A DNA stretch of 27,977 nt from Clostridium sp. AF37-5. GTDB taxonomy: Bacteria > Bacillota > Clostridia > Lachnospirales > Lachnospiraceae. The stretch lies in contig NZ_QUDR01000029.1 in assembly GCF_003477605.1 (NCBI RefSeq), positions 1 to 27,977 of the forward strand, written 5' to 3'. Shown one piece after another: positions 7,823 through 16,455 of this stretch. Below the pieces are notes generated by a model, which did not search any database, was not told where the DNA came from, and saw only the letters and a program-made list of their open reading frames with translations. Within the stretch, counting starts at the first letter, position 1, and every line of letters starts with the position of its first letter. Both the position numbers and the translations under genes were made by a program.

Positions 7823-10003
7823 TCACCAGTCACTTAGCAAGCGTTTTTTACCACTTTCTTTTTTCCACAAAGAAAGGTACCATTTCCCGTTCTGACATTC
7901 AATGGATACCGCCCCTTCTTTATCCGTCCGGTACACCTTAGAACCTATATTTTCAAGACGTTTCAACGTCTCTTTGTGTGGATGTCCATAACGGTTCTTT
8001 TTTCCACACGAAATAACGGAAACATCTGGTTTTACCTGCTCAAGAAAAATTTCTGAACTCGCCCCCTTGCTGCCATGATGCGCAACTTTCAAATAATTTA
8101 CATGGGAAAGTTTATTGATGATTTCTTTCTCCCCCGCTTCCTCTAAATCTCCGGTAAATAATCCTGTAAAATTCTGATAATTCACCTTCAAAACAAGTGA
8201 AGAATCATTCGCTGATTTCCATTCATAATCCGGATATGGATGCAGACAGGATATTCGTAACTCATCAATTGTTACCGTATCGCCACGCTGCATAAACATA
8301 AGATTGCATCCTTTATTTCGGAGTTCGTCTAACAGCGTACAGTACGCCTCCTCTTTTTCATTTAATTTCGGTAGAATTACGGTTCCAATTTTTACTCCCA
8401 TCTGATTGGCAGCACACAGCCATTCGACGGCACCATTAGTATGGTCTTTGTCACTGTGCGTCAAAAAAAGATACGACACATAAGAAATTCCCTGCGATTT
8501 CAGAAAAGGAATCATACGGTATTTTCCTACTTTATTTACATCAGAACTGCCTCCATCAATTAAAAATGTATGATTTTTTGTGCGGATGCAGCTGCAATCT
8601 CCCTGACCGACGTCCAGATTGGTAATCTGCAAATCAAAATTATTATGAATCGGCAGAAATAATACAAAAACGCCAAAGGCAAGAGTCAATAAAAATATTT
8701 TCTTCTGTTTCCATTTCTGCAAAAATAAAAACAAAACACCACATCCATAATACAAGAACACCTGCCAGTCTGTCGGTTTTCCTGTGATAACAACAGCCCC
8801 CGGAATCTTTACAAACAAATTTCCAATCCACTCAAATAACATAAAACAAAAATGTGCAAATCCAAAGCAGAATTTTCCTGCAAAAATGGTAATACTCCCC
8901 AGTCCGATTCCAGCCAGTGAAGTCACAAAAATTCCTCCCATAAACGGCAGAAACAGTACATTGGCGGCAATACTTAAAATTGAAAATTCATAATAAGCCG
9001 TCAAAAGAATAGGAAGTGTAACAAGCTCAATACCAGCCGTTCCGGCAACTGCCATCCAAATCGGATTTTTACTTTCCCACGCATCACAGAACACATCCAC
9101 AAAAACATAGATTCCGAGCACCGTTCCATAAGAAAGCAAAAAACCGGTCTGGAACAATACCATAGGATGAATCAAGAGCTGACATATCGCACTGAACGAA
9201 AGTGCACTCAATCCATCATAATGTCTTCCGGCAAGTCTTGCCAAAAGCATACATCCCATCATGATAACTGCCCGCTGTGTCGAAATGGAAAAGCCGGTCA
9301 AAATACCATAAAGGAACAAAAGCACCATGGTTACAACGGCCGCTCCCTGCATTGGCATAAAATATTTGCGCAGTACAAAAAACAGGCTGGCACCAATGAG
9401 TGAAATATGCAGTCCAGATATGGCAAGCACATGTGCAATTCCATTCTCCTGATACAACTGTTTCACTTCATCAGACAACCCACTTTTATCGCCCAAAACC
9501 ATTGCGGATACAATCCCCGCTGTTTTTTCATTACAGCACAAAGAAACCACATCTTGTAAGTGATTTCTCAATCGATGCAGAAAATCTTCCGGATTTTTAA
9601 CCGTATTCTTTTTTATTTCTATTTTACCGGCAAATCCCTGCGCGGTAATTCCTAATTCCGTGTTGTATTTATATTCATCAAATTGTCCGGGATTTCCCGG
9701 TTTCTCAAACGAATGGATGGAGGCTGTGACCGCCAAAAGATTACCAATATGCAGCTCCTTTGGCATCGCCGTATTCTCATTTGCATATAATTTTATTTTT
9801 TTGCACGAAAATGAATCCTCCCCTTTTACGTCACGAACGACAAGCGTATATCCATTATCTTTTTTTACAAATTCTTCAAGTTCGCAAAGAAAATGAATCG
9901 ACTCCCGCTCATAAGAAACCGGTTCCTTTGTATTTATCCACGCATTACAAAGAATCCCCAAAATCATGCATACCAATACCACACAAAGTGGTCTTCTCCT
10001 CAC
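7823..10003 (-). CDS. comEC: Competence DNA-uptake channel ComEC/Rec2
   Basis: Membrane channel that passes single-stranded DNA into the cell during transformation. 726 residues in three parts. First, an N-terminal OB-like domain (about 30-130). Second, the competence core with MVLGDKSGLS (168-177) and GIAHVLAISGLHISLIG, plus many membrane segments to about 450. Third, a C-terminal metallo-beta-lactamase-like domain starting LDVGQGDCS (463-471), with THSDKDHTNG (515-524) and a later VAHHGSKGASSE. All the expected metal-site motifs are there, so it looks intact. The start is a GTG with GGGAGGA 5 bases upstream; an ATG start is not available nearby. It is the fifth gene of the comEA unit. Confidence 0.94.
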   Translation of the reverse strand: MRRRPLCVVLVCMILGILCNAWINTKEPVSYERESIHFLCELEEFVKKDNGYTLVVRDVKGEDSFSCKKIKLYANENTAMPKELHIGNLLAVTASIHSFEKPGNPGQFDEYKYNTELGITAQGFAGKIEIKKNTVKNPEDFLHRLRNHLQDVVSLCCNEKTAGIVSAMVLGDKSGLSDEVKQLYQENGIAHVLAISGLHISLIGASLFFVLRKYFMPMQGAAVVTMVLLFLYGILTGFSISTQRAVIMMGCMLLARLAGRHYDGLSALSFSAICQLLIHPMVLFQTGFLLSYGTVLGIYVFVDVFCDAWESKNPIWMAVAGTAGIELVTLPILLTAYYEFSILSIAANVLFLPFMGGIFVTSLAGIGLGSITIFAGKFCFGFAHFCFMLFEWIGNLFVKIPGAVVITGKPTDWQVFLYYGCGVLFLFLQKWKQKKIFLLTLAFGVFVLFLPIHNNFDLQITNLDVGQGDCSCIRTKNHTFLIDGGSSDVNKVGKYRMIPFLKSQGISYVSYLFLTHSDKDHTNGAVEWLCAANQMGVKIGTVILPKLNEKEEAYCTLLDELRNKGCNLMFMQRGDTVTIDELRISCLHPYPDYEWKSANDSSLVLKVNYQNFTGLFTGDLEEAGEKEIINKLSHVNYLKVAHHGSKGASSEIFLEQVKPDVSVISCGKKNRYGHPHKETLKRLENIGSKVYRTDKEGAVSIECQNGKWYLSLWKKESGKKRLLSDW

Positions 10004-10030
10004 CCGATTCCTCCCTTTTTATTTCATGTT

Positions 10031-10978
10031 CTATTTCTCATTTACCGTTTCCACAAGATTTAAATTCCGCTCCAATACTGAATGGAACGAATCCATCTCC
10101 CCGTACTGCTCCTGTGCCTCGCCATCAATAGTAAATTGTACCCGGTTGACATTGGAAAGCTCACACAATGTATTTACAATTGAATACACTGTTACCTCAC
10201 TGCTGATTCCTGCCAGCAAATCATTAAATCCGCTTCCCAAATCCACATAACAAATCTGGTCGCGTATTGTTATGTGATTCACTACCGTTTCCTTTGGAAT
10301 TGCCGGTTTGACATCCTTTAATTTCCCTTTTTGTCCGGCTATCACTTCATCTGCCTGAATCAATTGATTAATCAGAAGTTCCGCCAACGGTGTTGCCGCA
10401 TTGTAAGTTACCGATGTCGTTACCGCACGCAGTTTATCTCCTGTGCGGTTCGATAAATACAACGTAACCTGTCTGCGCTGTTCTTTTCCCAAAGCATCCA
10501 GATTCTGCACAAAATCATCGGCACTCATCGGTCCTACGGCATTTCCCGAAAGCATGAGTGGCTGATCTTCTACATGAAATTCCACATAATGAATCTCATC
10601 TAACTGGCATAATGTTTCCACAATTGCTGCACGGGACAATGTCTCTTCCACGCCGCTTCTCTCATAATACGCAGCAGAAAAAGAAATTGACATCTGATGA
10701 TTTTTCAGTTCAAAATCTAACACATCTACATTTTCACTAATCGGACTCTTTAAGTTGGCATCCTCCCCCGTAGTCTGAAGCTGTTTTAATAAATCGGCAA
10801 CAACTGCGTTCGTATCCTTTTTTTCATGAGGAGATTCCATCGTCCCTTCTACAAGTCCTGTCATATCCTGATTCAGATAATAAACCAAATATGAATCCAT
10901 TTTCTCTTTACTTTTGCCACAAGAAAATAAAATCCCCGCCGCCATAATAAGAAACATGGAAATTATAATCTTTTTCAT
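10031..10978 (-). CDS. GerMN-domain lipoprotein
   Basis: A secreted lipoprotein of 315 residues: the signal MKKIIISMFLIMAAGILFSC has a good lipobox with Cys20. Two GerMN-type domains follow, about 30-165 (YYLNQDMTGLVEGTM, YVEFHVEDQPL) and 170-300 (VTLYLSNRTGDKL, VNRVQFTIDGE). GerMN domains occur in the spore protein GerM and in LpqB. It starts 9 bases after the histidine kinase stop, with its SD overlapping the kinase stop codon, so translation is probably coupled. The partnership suggests a surface accessory or modulator of the kinase rather than a germination protein, but that is inference. Confidence 0.85.
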   Translation of the reverse strand: MKKIIISMFLIMAAGILFSCGKSKEKMDSYLVYYLNQDMTGLVEGTMESPHEKKDTNAVVADLLKQLQTTGEDANLKSPISENVDVLDFELKNHQMSISFSAAYYERSGVEETLSRAAIVETLCQLDEIHYVEFHVEDQPLMLSGNAVGPMSADDFVQNLDALGKEQRRQVTLYLSNRTGDKLRAVTTSVTYNAATPLAELLINQLIQADEVIAGQKGKLKDVKPAIPKETVVNHITIRDQICYVDLGSGFNDLLAGISSEVTVYSIVNTLCELSNVNRVQFTIDGEAQEQYGEMDSFHSVLERNLNLVETVNEK

Positions 10979-10987
10979 AGCAGCCTC

Positions 10988-12460
10988 CTATTCCGAATAC
11001 ATCAGAGGAATTCGTACGGCAAACGTAGTTCCCTGTTGTTCTATACTGTGAACTTTAATTGAGCCACGGTGCAATAAAATTGCATTTCTCGTAATTGCAA
11101 GTCCTAAGCCGTTTCCACCGGTTTCTCTGGAACGTGCCTTATCCACACGGTAAAAACGCTCGAAAATACTATCCTGCAATTCTTCCGGAATACCAACCCC
11201 GGAATCCGATACCTTCAAATAAAAGAATTTATGGTCTGCATTCAAAGAAACACGAACCCAGCCATTATCGTAATTATACTTAATCGCATTTTCAATCAGA
11301 TTGCGAAATGCCATAGCCAATTTTACTTCATCCACCTGTGCTGTAACAGAACGAACACTTTCAAAAATCATCTCAATATTCCGCTTATCCGCAATCGGCT
11401 GAAGCTGTTTCAAAATTGCTTCCAGAAATTCATTAATATTGACCTCGGAAATATTGACTTCTGAGGCATTTTTATCCATTTTTACGAGGGTAAGCAAATC
11501 ATTGATAATTTTATTCATTCGCTCCAATTCTTCATTAATGTCCACCATAAATTCCTGATAAAGTTCAACCGGAACATTTTCCTGTCCAATCAAAGATTCT
11601 GCTAAAACTTTAACCGACGTAATCGGTGTCTTCAACTCATGTGAGACATTCGACACAAATTCCTGCCTTGCATCTTCCAGATTCTGCAGCACACTAAGCA
11701 TTGAATTAAATTTATCCGAAATATCCTCTGCTTCCGAATATCCGGTTATCTGCATCGTCTCATTAAAATCACCGGAAGAAATCATCGCAATCGAGCCGGC
11801 TACTTCCTTCATAGGCATTACAACCTGACCGGAATACAAAACAGAAATCACAAGAATAATAAGTCCAAGCACCAATACGAGCGTAATTGCAATCGACTGC
11901 ATCGAATCATACAGAGTGTTCACACTGTTCAGCGAAAAATTCATTACGACAACACCATCAATCGAATTGCTCTCCGGATTATGCACCGGAAGAACCAGTT
12001 CTACCATGTTTTCACTCTGGCTTACAAATTTGCTGTCTGCACCGTTGACACACCGGACAACTTCCTCCAAAAGAATCACTTTACCTTCTTCTAACCCATA
12101 TGTGTCACGGGTTACATTCAAATCAGAATCCGCAATCAAAATACGGCCTCCAAAAATATCCGCGACCTGTGTCAGTTCAGAATCTACTTCTGCCCCTGAA
12201 TCACTGGTAAAATAGGCAGAAGAAACAACAAGGTTACATATAATGGAACCTCGTGTCTGCAATTCATTAATACGTTGTGAAATAGCCTTTGCCCGATATG
12301 TATTGATAAAAATCAATGTAAATACAACGAGCGGAATGATTCCTATCAGAATCAATACAGCCATGCTTTGTGCCCGCAGGCTTTTAAAAGCTTGAATTTT
12401 ACTCTTTATTCTCGAAATAATAACCAACACCCCATTTTGTATGTATAAATGCCGGATCAC
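10988..12460 (-). CDS. Membrane sensor histidine kinase
   Basis: Two membrane segments (about 33-53 and 189-210) flank an extracellular sensor of about 130 residues that looks like a single Cache/PAS-like fold. A HAMP domain (about 211-263) follows. The dimerisation domain has the H-box FVSNVSHELKTPIT (phospho-His274). The ATPase domain shows NLIENAIKYN, DSGVGIPEE and GGNGLGLAI. The layout is WalK/PhoR-like. The frame overlaps the response regulator gene by 62 bases. The GTG at 12460 has a poor SD, so the true start may lie further in (GTG at residue 11, or the ATG at residue 33), which would shorten the cytosolic tail. It is the cognate kinase of the adjacent regulator. Confidence 0.92.
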   Translation of the reverse strand: MIRHLYIQNGVLVIISRIKSKIQAFKSLRAQSMAVLILIGIIPLVVFTLIFINTYRAKAISQRINELQTRGSIICNLVVSSAYFTSDSGAEVDSELTQVADIFGGRILIADSDLNVTRDTYGLEEGKVILLEEVVRCVNGADSKFVSQSENMVELVLPVHNPESNSIDGVVVMNFSLNSVNTLYDSMQSIAITLVLVLGLIILVISVLYSGQVVMPMKEVAGSIAMISSGDFNETMQITGYSEAEDISDKFNSMLSVLQNLEDARQEFVSNVSHELKTPITSVKVLAESLIGQENVPVELYQEFMVDINEELERMNKIINDLLTLVKMDKNASEVNISEVNINEFLEAILKQLQPIADKRNIEMIFESVRSVTAQVDEVKLAMAFRNLIENAIKYNYDNGWVRVSLNADHKFFYLKVSDSGVGIPEELQDSIFERFYRVDKARSRETGGNGLGLAITRNAILLHRGSIKVHSIEQQGTTFAVRIPLMYSE

Positions 12461-13091
12461 TTGGTGTCTCTTCTATTTTTTCACGAAGTCTTCGGATATG
12501 AACATCCACGGTTCTTGCATCCCCCGGATATGCAGCTCCCCATACTTCATGAAGCAGATTATCCCTGCTGTAAATCTTTTTCGGATTACGAACCAAAAGA
12601 CTCAATAATTCATACTCACGCGTTGTCAGACTAATTTCCTTATCCTTGATATAAACACGTTTACCCATCGAATCCACCTTAAGGCTTCCATAAACTTCCA
12701 GTCCATCGGATTCTTTATGATTTTTCTTACTGCTTCGTCGAATAATCGCCTTAATTCTCGCCTTAACCTCTAAAATATTAAATGGTTTCGTAATGTAATC
12801 ATCGGCTCCATATTCGAGTCCAAGGATCTTATCCATGTCGTCGCCTTTTGCTGTAAGCATAATAATCGGAACATCTGAAAATTCCCGAATCTGCTGACAA
12901 ACTTCAAACCCTGACATCTTTGGTAACATCACATCTAACAAAATAATATCATATTTTTTTTCGTGAGCCGCCTCTAAAGCACTCTCTCCATCATATGCAT
13001 AGTCCACTTCCATTCCATCCTGCTCTAAGCTGAAACGGATTCCTTTCACAATTAATTTTTCATCATCCACTACTAAGACTTTTTTTGCCAT
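12399..13091 (-). CDS. OmpR/PhoB-family response regulator
   Basis: The receiver domain KKVLVVDDEKLIVKG carries the acidic pair, with phospho-acceptor Asp53 in IILLDVMLP, Thr in MLTAKGDD and Lys in YITKPF. A winged-helix DNA-binding domain follows (LTTREYELLSLL, RTVDVHIRRLREKIE, IHTKWGVGYYFE), close to the WalR/PhoB type. I chose the ATG at 13091: GGAGG sits 8 bases upstream, while an in-frame GTG at 13106 overlaps that SD. 230 residues is normal. It is 26 bases after comEA and overlaps its kinase. Confidence 0.94.
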   Translation of the reverse strand: MAKKVLVVDDEKLIVKGIRFSLEQDGMEVDYAYDGESALEAAHEKKYDIILLDVMLPKMSGFEVCQQIREFSDVPIIMLTAKGDDMDKILGLEYGADDYITKPFNILEVKARIKAIIRRSSKKNHKESDGLEVYGSLKVDSMGKRVYIKDKEISLTTREYELLSLLVRNPKKIYSRDNLLHEVWGAAYPGDARTVDVHIRRLREKIEETPSDPAFIHTKWGVGYYFENKE

Positions 13092-13117
13092 CTGCTCTGC
13101 CTCCACAAATTTTACAG

Positions 13118-13735
13118 TTATACTGTAATATCATCCTTGATTTTTCCGAACACTCCTTCTTTAATTCCGGTAATGTTCATAATGTCCTCAATTTTCTTAA
13201 ACGCACCGTTTTTTTCCCGGTAGGAAATAATCTGTGCTGCTTTGGATTCCCCTATCCCGCTTAATTTCATCAGTTGTTCTGCGGAAGCGGTATTCAGATT
13301 AATTTTACCCGCTTCATCCGCTGATGACATTCCGTGGGAACTTTGTTCCTCTTGCGCGGCTTTCCTTTTCCTCTTCTTTTCAATCGTAAGTTGTGTTCCA
13401 TCCTTGACAACCTCTGCTAAATTAACAGAAAGTTTATCTGCTTTTTTGGTAAAGCCACCTGCTTTTTCCACAACATCGATAAAATGAGGTTCTTTTGCAA
13501 AAGTATATACTCCCGGATTCTTCACTTCGCCACATATGTAAATATACACCACAGCTTCTGTTTTTGAATCCGATGTTTCTTTTTTACCCTTTGTTTCTCC
13601 CGACTGATCAGCAAACGATTCCGTCACAACTGCTTCTTTTTTAGAACCGGCATTTAGCAAAAAATACAAAACACCGCATAAAAAGAAAGCTCCAATCAAG
13701 AGAACCATTTTTAACTTATTTTTGTTATCTTTCAT
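13118..13735 (-). CDS. comEA: Competence DNA-binding protein ComEA
   Basis: Membrane-anchored receptor that binds double-stranded DNA and hands it to ComEC. A single N-terminal anchor (about 10-28, MVLLIGAFFLCGVLYFLL) is followed by an acidic linker. Then come a SLBB domain (VYIYICGEVKNPGVYTFA, about 65-125) and a C-terminal double helix-hairpin-helix (INLNTASAEQLMKLSGIG, IEDIMNITGIKEG). The start is taken as the ATG at 13735 (GTG at 13738 is adjacent), with AAAGGAAAG upstream. It is the first gene of the com / two-component / purine unit. Confidence 0.93.
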   Translation of the reverse strand: MKDNKNKLKMVLLIGAFFLCGVLYFLLNAGSKKEAVVTESFADQSGETKGKKETSDSKTEAVVYIYICGEVKNPGVYTFAKEPHFIDVVEKAGGFTKKADKLSVNLAEVVKDGTQLTIEKKRKRKAAQEEQSSHGMSSADEAGKINLNTASAEQLMKLSGIGESKAAQIISYREKNGAFKKIEDIMNITGIKEGVFGKIKDDITV

Positions 13736-13778
13736 CACTCTTTCCTTTCTGGCCGGAAAAAAAGAGTGCTACTTAACT

Positions 13779-13807
13779 ATTTTACCAATGTTATTCCATT
13801 TTTACAA
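13779..13807 (-). promoter_or_regulatory. Promoter of the comEA transcription unit
   Basis: TTGTAA (13802-13807), 17-base spacer, TAAAAT (13779-13784) on the minus strand, about 40 bases before the comEA start. A short inverted repeat (CCATT / AATGG) overlaps the -35. Downstream gene gaps are all under 36 bases as far as pbuX, so this may drive seven genes. Confidence 0.65.
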
Positions 13808-13826
13808 TGGCAAATTTACTTATTTT

Positions 13827-14261
13827 TTACTTCCACTTGAAAATGGCAATTCCAGCAACAATCGCAGCTACACCAATACACTTTCTCCACTCAAACGGCT
13901 GTTTATCAATCCCAAACAGCCCAAAAAGTTCAATCAGATACGACATGACGATCTGAACCGACACAATAAACATCGCAGAACGGGCAGGACCAATCGCATT
14001 AATGCTGTAAATTACCGTATAAGTAATAAAAGCTCCCAGTGCTCCACCTAACAGCATATATTTAGGTGAAACATGCCACAAACTACTGATTGCACCATCT
14101 CTTCCGGTAATAAACCAAGCCAGTACACAGACAACAAATGCACTAATCTGTACAAATGCAGATGACAGCCAGATACTCGTCTGTTTGGTCACTTCCGCAT
14201 TAAATACACCCTGTACACTCATAATGGCACCTGAAATGGCAGCCACTAAAATTCCCAACAT
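13827..14261 (-). CDS. YdcZ-like (DUF606) small membrane transporter
   Basis: A 144-residue, four- to five-span membrane protein of the YdcZ/DUF606 branch of the drug/metabolite transporter superfamily. The N-terminus MLGILVAAISGAIMSVQGVFNAEVTK and the stretch LLGGALGAFITYTVI are typical, as is the C-terminal GIAIFKW (GVA.IVAG.A.F pattern). Members usually work as pairs or homodimers; no partner gene is adjacent. The substrate is unknown. AGGAGG is 9 bases before the ATG. It starts 81 bases after argD and may be read from the arg transcript, but a strong RNA structure covers its ribosome binding site. Confidence 0.8.
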   Translation of the reverse strand: MLGILVAAISGAIMSVQGVFNAEVTKQTSIWLSSAFVQISAFVVCVLAWFITGRDGAISSLWHVSPKYMLLGGALGAFITYTVIYSINAIGPARSAMFIVSVQIVMSYLIELFGLFGIDKQPFEWRKCIGVAAIVAGIAIFKWK

Positions 14262-14265
14262 AAAA

Positions 14266-14326
14266 GCACCTCCTTAGTAACTTCACGGTAAACGATTCTA
14301 CCGTAAAGTCTTCCCAAGAAAGGTGC
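14266..14326 (-). promoter_or_regulatory. Structured leader that can hide the ydcZ ribosome binding site
   Basis: On the minus strand an inner 10-pair hairpin (CTTTACGGTA / TACCGTGAAG) is enclosed by an outer helix. The outer helix pairs GCACCTTT with GGAGGTGC, which contains the SD of the downstream gene. TTTT follows the outer helix and then the ATG. This looks like a translation switch or terminator-like element. I cannot assign a known riboswitch class; the loops do not show the ACGR motif of mini-ykkC guanidine RNAs. Confidence 0.45.
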
Positions 14327-14342
14327 AATTATTCATCCATTT

Positions 14343-15524
14343 TTAATCATCCAGTACAGAATCTAAAATCGCAATCATTTTATCCACATCGCTTTTTTCA
14401 ATAATAAGCGGCGGAATAAAACGAATGACATTTGCGCCTGCGCTCATAAAAATGACGCCTTTTTCCAATGCCTTTGTAATATAAGGACCGGCAGGAACGG
14501 AAAGTTCCAAGCCACGCATCAGTCCCATACCACGTGTCTCAACAGCAATTTCTTTTTTCTCCACCAATTTCTGCAGACATTCATTAAGATACTCTCCAAC
14601 TTCTTCTACATGGTTCGGAATTTCTCTCTTTTCAAAAATTTCCAGTGTCTTTGCCACCGCTGCGCAGGCAAGTGGATTTCCGCCAAATGTTGTACCATGA
14701 TCTCCCGGCACAAGGCACTTAGCCACTTCTTCTTTTGCCGCGATTGCACCTACTGTAATACCATTTCCGATTCCCTTTGCCATCGTCACAATATCCGGTA
14801 CAATATTATATTTCTGGTACGCAAACATCTTACCGGAACGTCCCATACCACACTGAATTTCATCACAAATCATAACGATATCATTTTCATCACACAATTT
14901 GCGGATTCCCTGTAAAAATTCAGCGTTTGCAGGATAAATTCCACCTTCGCCCTGAACGGCTTCCACAATGATGGCATATGTATTTTCTGTAACCGCTGCT
15001 TTTACACTCTCGAAATCATTGTAATCAGCAAATGTAACACCCTGTAACATCGGTTCAAAAGGCTCTCTGTATTTTGCCGTACCGGTAACGGACAATGCTC
15101 CCATGCTTCGTCCGTGAAATGCTTTATTCATCGAGATAATCTCATGACGATTTTCATGCCCCTGCATAATGGCATATTTTCGTGCCATTTTCAAAGCGCC
15201 CTCATTGGCTTCCGTACCGCTGTTTGCCATAAATACACGGTCAAGTCCGGTTGCCTTTGCAAGACCTTTCGCTGCCTGCAATAATGGCTCCGAATAAAAA
15301 TAGTTAGAAAAATGAATTCCTTTATCAATCTGTGTTTTCAAAGCATCTGTGTATTCCTTATCTCCATAGCCCAATGCACAAACGGCAATTCCGGCACCAA
15401 AATCCAAATATTCTTTTCCATTTGTATCGTATAATTTCACGCCTTCTCCATGGTCTAATACAACCGGATAACGGTTATACGAATGAACTAAATACTTCTC
15501 TGATTCATCTATCATCTGTTTCAT
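14343..15524 (-). CDS. argD: Acetylornithine aminotransferase
   Basis: PLP enzyme of arginine synthesis that converts N-acetylglutamate semialdehyde to N-acetylornithine. 393 residues, class-III aminotransferase fold: ANSGTEANEGALKMAR (100-115), AFHGRSMGALS (135-145), EAVQGEGGI, and the PLP Asp221 in ICDEIQCGMGR. The Schiff-base Lys250 lies in TMAKGIGNG, followed by THFGGNPLACAAV-like DHGTTFGGNPLA. AAGGAG is 8 bases upstream of the ATG. It is the last gene of argCJBD, 15 bases after argB. Confidence 0.95.
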   Translation of the reverse strand: MKQMIDESEKYLVHSYNRYPVVLDHGEGVKLYDTNGKEYLDFGAGIAVCALGYGDKEYTDALKTQIDKGIHFSNYFYSEPLLQAAKGLAKATGLDRVFMANSGTEANEGALKMARKYAIMQGHENRHEIISMNKAFHGRSMGALSVTGTAKYREPFEPMLQGVTFADYNDFESVKAAVTENTYAIIVEAVQGEGGIYPANAEFLQGIRKLCDENDIVMICDEIQCGMGRSGKMFAYQKYNIVPDIVTMAKGIGNGITVGAIAAKEEVAKCLVPGDHGTTFGGNPLACAAVAKTLEIFEKREIPNHVEEVGEYLNECLQKLVEKKEIAVETRGMGLMRGLELSVPAGPYITKALEKGVIFMSAGANVIRFIPPLIIEKSDVDKMIAILDSVLDD

Positions 15525-15539
15525 ATCACATGCTCCTTC

Positions 15540-16442
15540 CTAATCCTGCTCATGCGGATACAACGTTGTGTTGTTATCAATAATTGCTGTACCAATACCT
15601 TTTTTGGTAAAAAACTCAAGCAGCAGACAATGTTGTCTACGTCCGTCCAGAATATGGACACGGCTTACACCTTCTTCTACCGCTTCCACACAGTTTCTTA
15701 TTTTCGGAATCATACCACCGCCAATGGTTCCATCCTCAATCAACTGTTTTGCCTCATCAGTTGTCAATACAGAAATCAATGTTTCCGGGTCTTTCGGGTC
15801 TTTGCAGACACCCTCAATATCCGTCATAAATGCCAGTTTTTCTGCATGAATACACTTTGCAACTGCACTTGCCGCATCATCGGCATTGATGTTATATGCC
15901 TGATAATTTTCATCCATACCAATCGGCGCAATAATCGGAATAAAATCTTTGGCAATCAAAGTGTCAATCAAATCGGAATTAACGGATTTTACTTTTCCCA
16001 CAAAACCGATATCTCTTCCACCGGCTGTTTTTTTCTCACAAAGCATTGTGCCACCGTCTTTTCCGCTGATGCCGGCTGCCTTTACTCCAAGTTTCTCCAT
16101 CATCTGGACTAAATGCTTATTTACCTTATTTAAAACCATTTCTGCCACTTCAATCGTATCGGCATCTGTCACACGAAGTCCTTCTACAAATTCACTCTCT
16201 TTTCCCATATAGCCAAGCCATTTGCTAATTTCTTTTCCGCCGCCGTGAACAATAATCGGCTGCATGCCAACCAGTTTCAACAAAGCAACATCTTTAATCA
16301 CTGATTCCTGCAATTTTTCATCCAGCATAGCGCTTCCGCCGTATTTTACAACTACTTTTTTTCCGTTGAAATCACGGATATAAGGCAGTGCCTCAATCAG
16401 CGTTTCCGCCTTAAGTACAACTTCTTTCATCTTATCTTCCAT
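15540..16442 (-). CDS. argB: N-acetylglutamate kinase
   Basis: Phosphorylates N-acetylglutamate with ATP. KYGGSAM and [11 protein letters not shown] are the substrate and nucleotide motifs; ADDAASAVA and [11 protein letters not shown] follow. The N-terminal helix [19 protein letters not shown] is the kind found in arginine-inhibited hexameric kinases, which fits an acetyl-recycling pathway (ArgJ present), where ArgB is the usual feedback point. I chose the ATG at 16442 (AGAGG 8 bases upstream). The frame is open further to 16475, but that would overlap argJ and lacks an SD. Confidence 0.94.
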   Translation of the reverse strand: MEDKMKEVVLKAETLIEALPYIRDFNGKKVVVKYGGSAMLDEKLQESVIKDVALLKLVGMQPIIVHGGGKEISKWLGYMGKESEFVEGLRVTDADTIEVAEMVLNKVNKHLVQMMEKLGVKAAGISGKDGGTMLCEKKTAGGRDIGFVGKVKSVNSDLIDTLIAKDFIPIIAPIGMDENYQAYNINADDAASAVAKCIHAEKLAFMTDIEGVCKDPKDPETLISVLTTDEAKQLIEDGTIGGGMIPKIRNCVEAVEEGVSRVHILDGRRQHCLLLEFFTKKGIGTAIIDNNTTLYPHEQD

Positions 16443-16455
16443 CTTTTTGTCCTCT

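Noticed and set aside
12399..12460. Sequencing error at the overlap of response regulator and kinase genes
   Set aside because: Both frames are intact through the overlap, and such overlaps are common in two-component operons; only the kinase start is uncertain.
15552..16112. 186-residue plus-strand ORF opposite argB (also 6026-6526 opposite pbuX, 18989-19579 opposite argG)
   Set aside because: Shadow frames of well-identified genes with no SD and no family resemblance.
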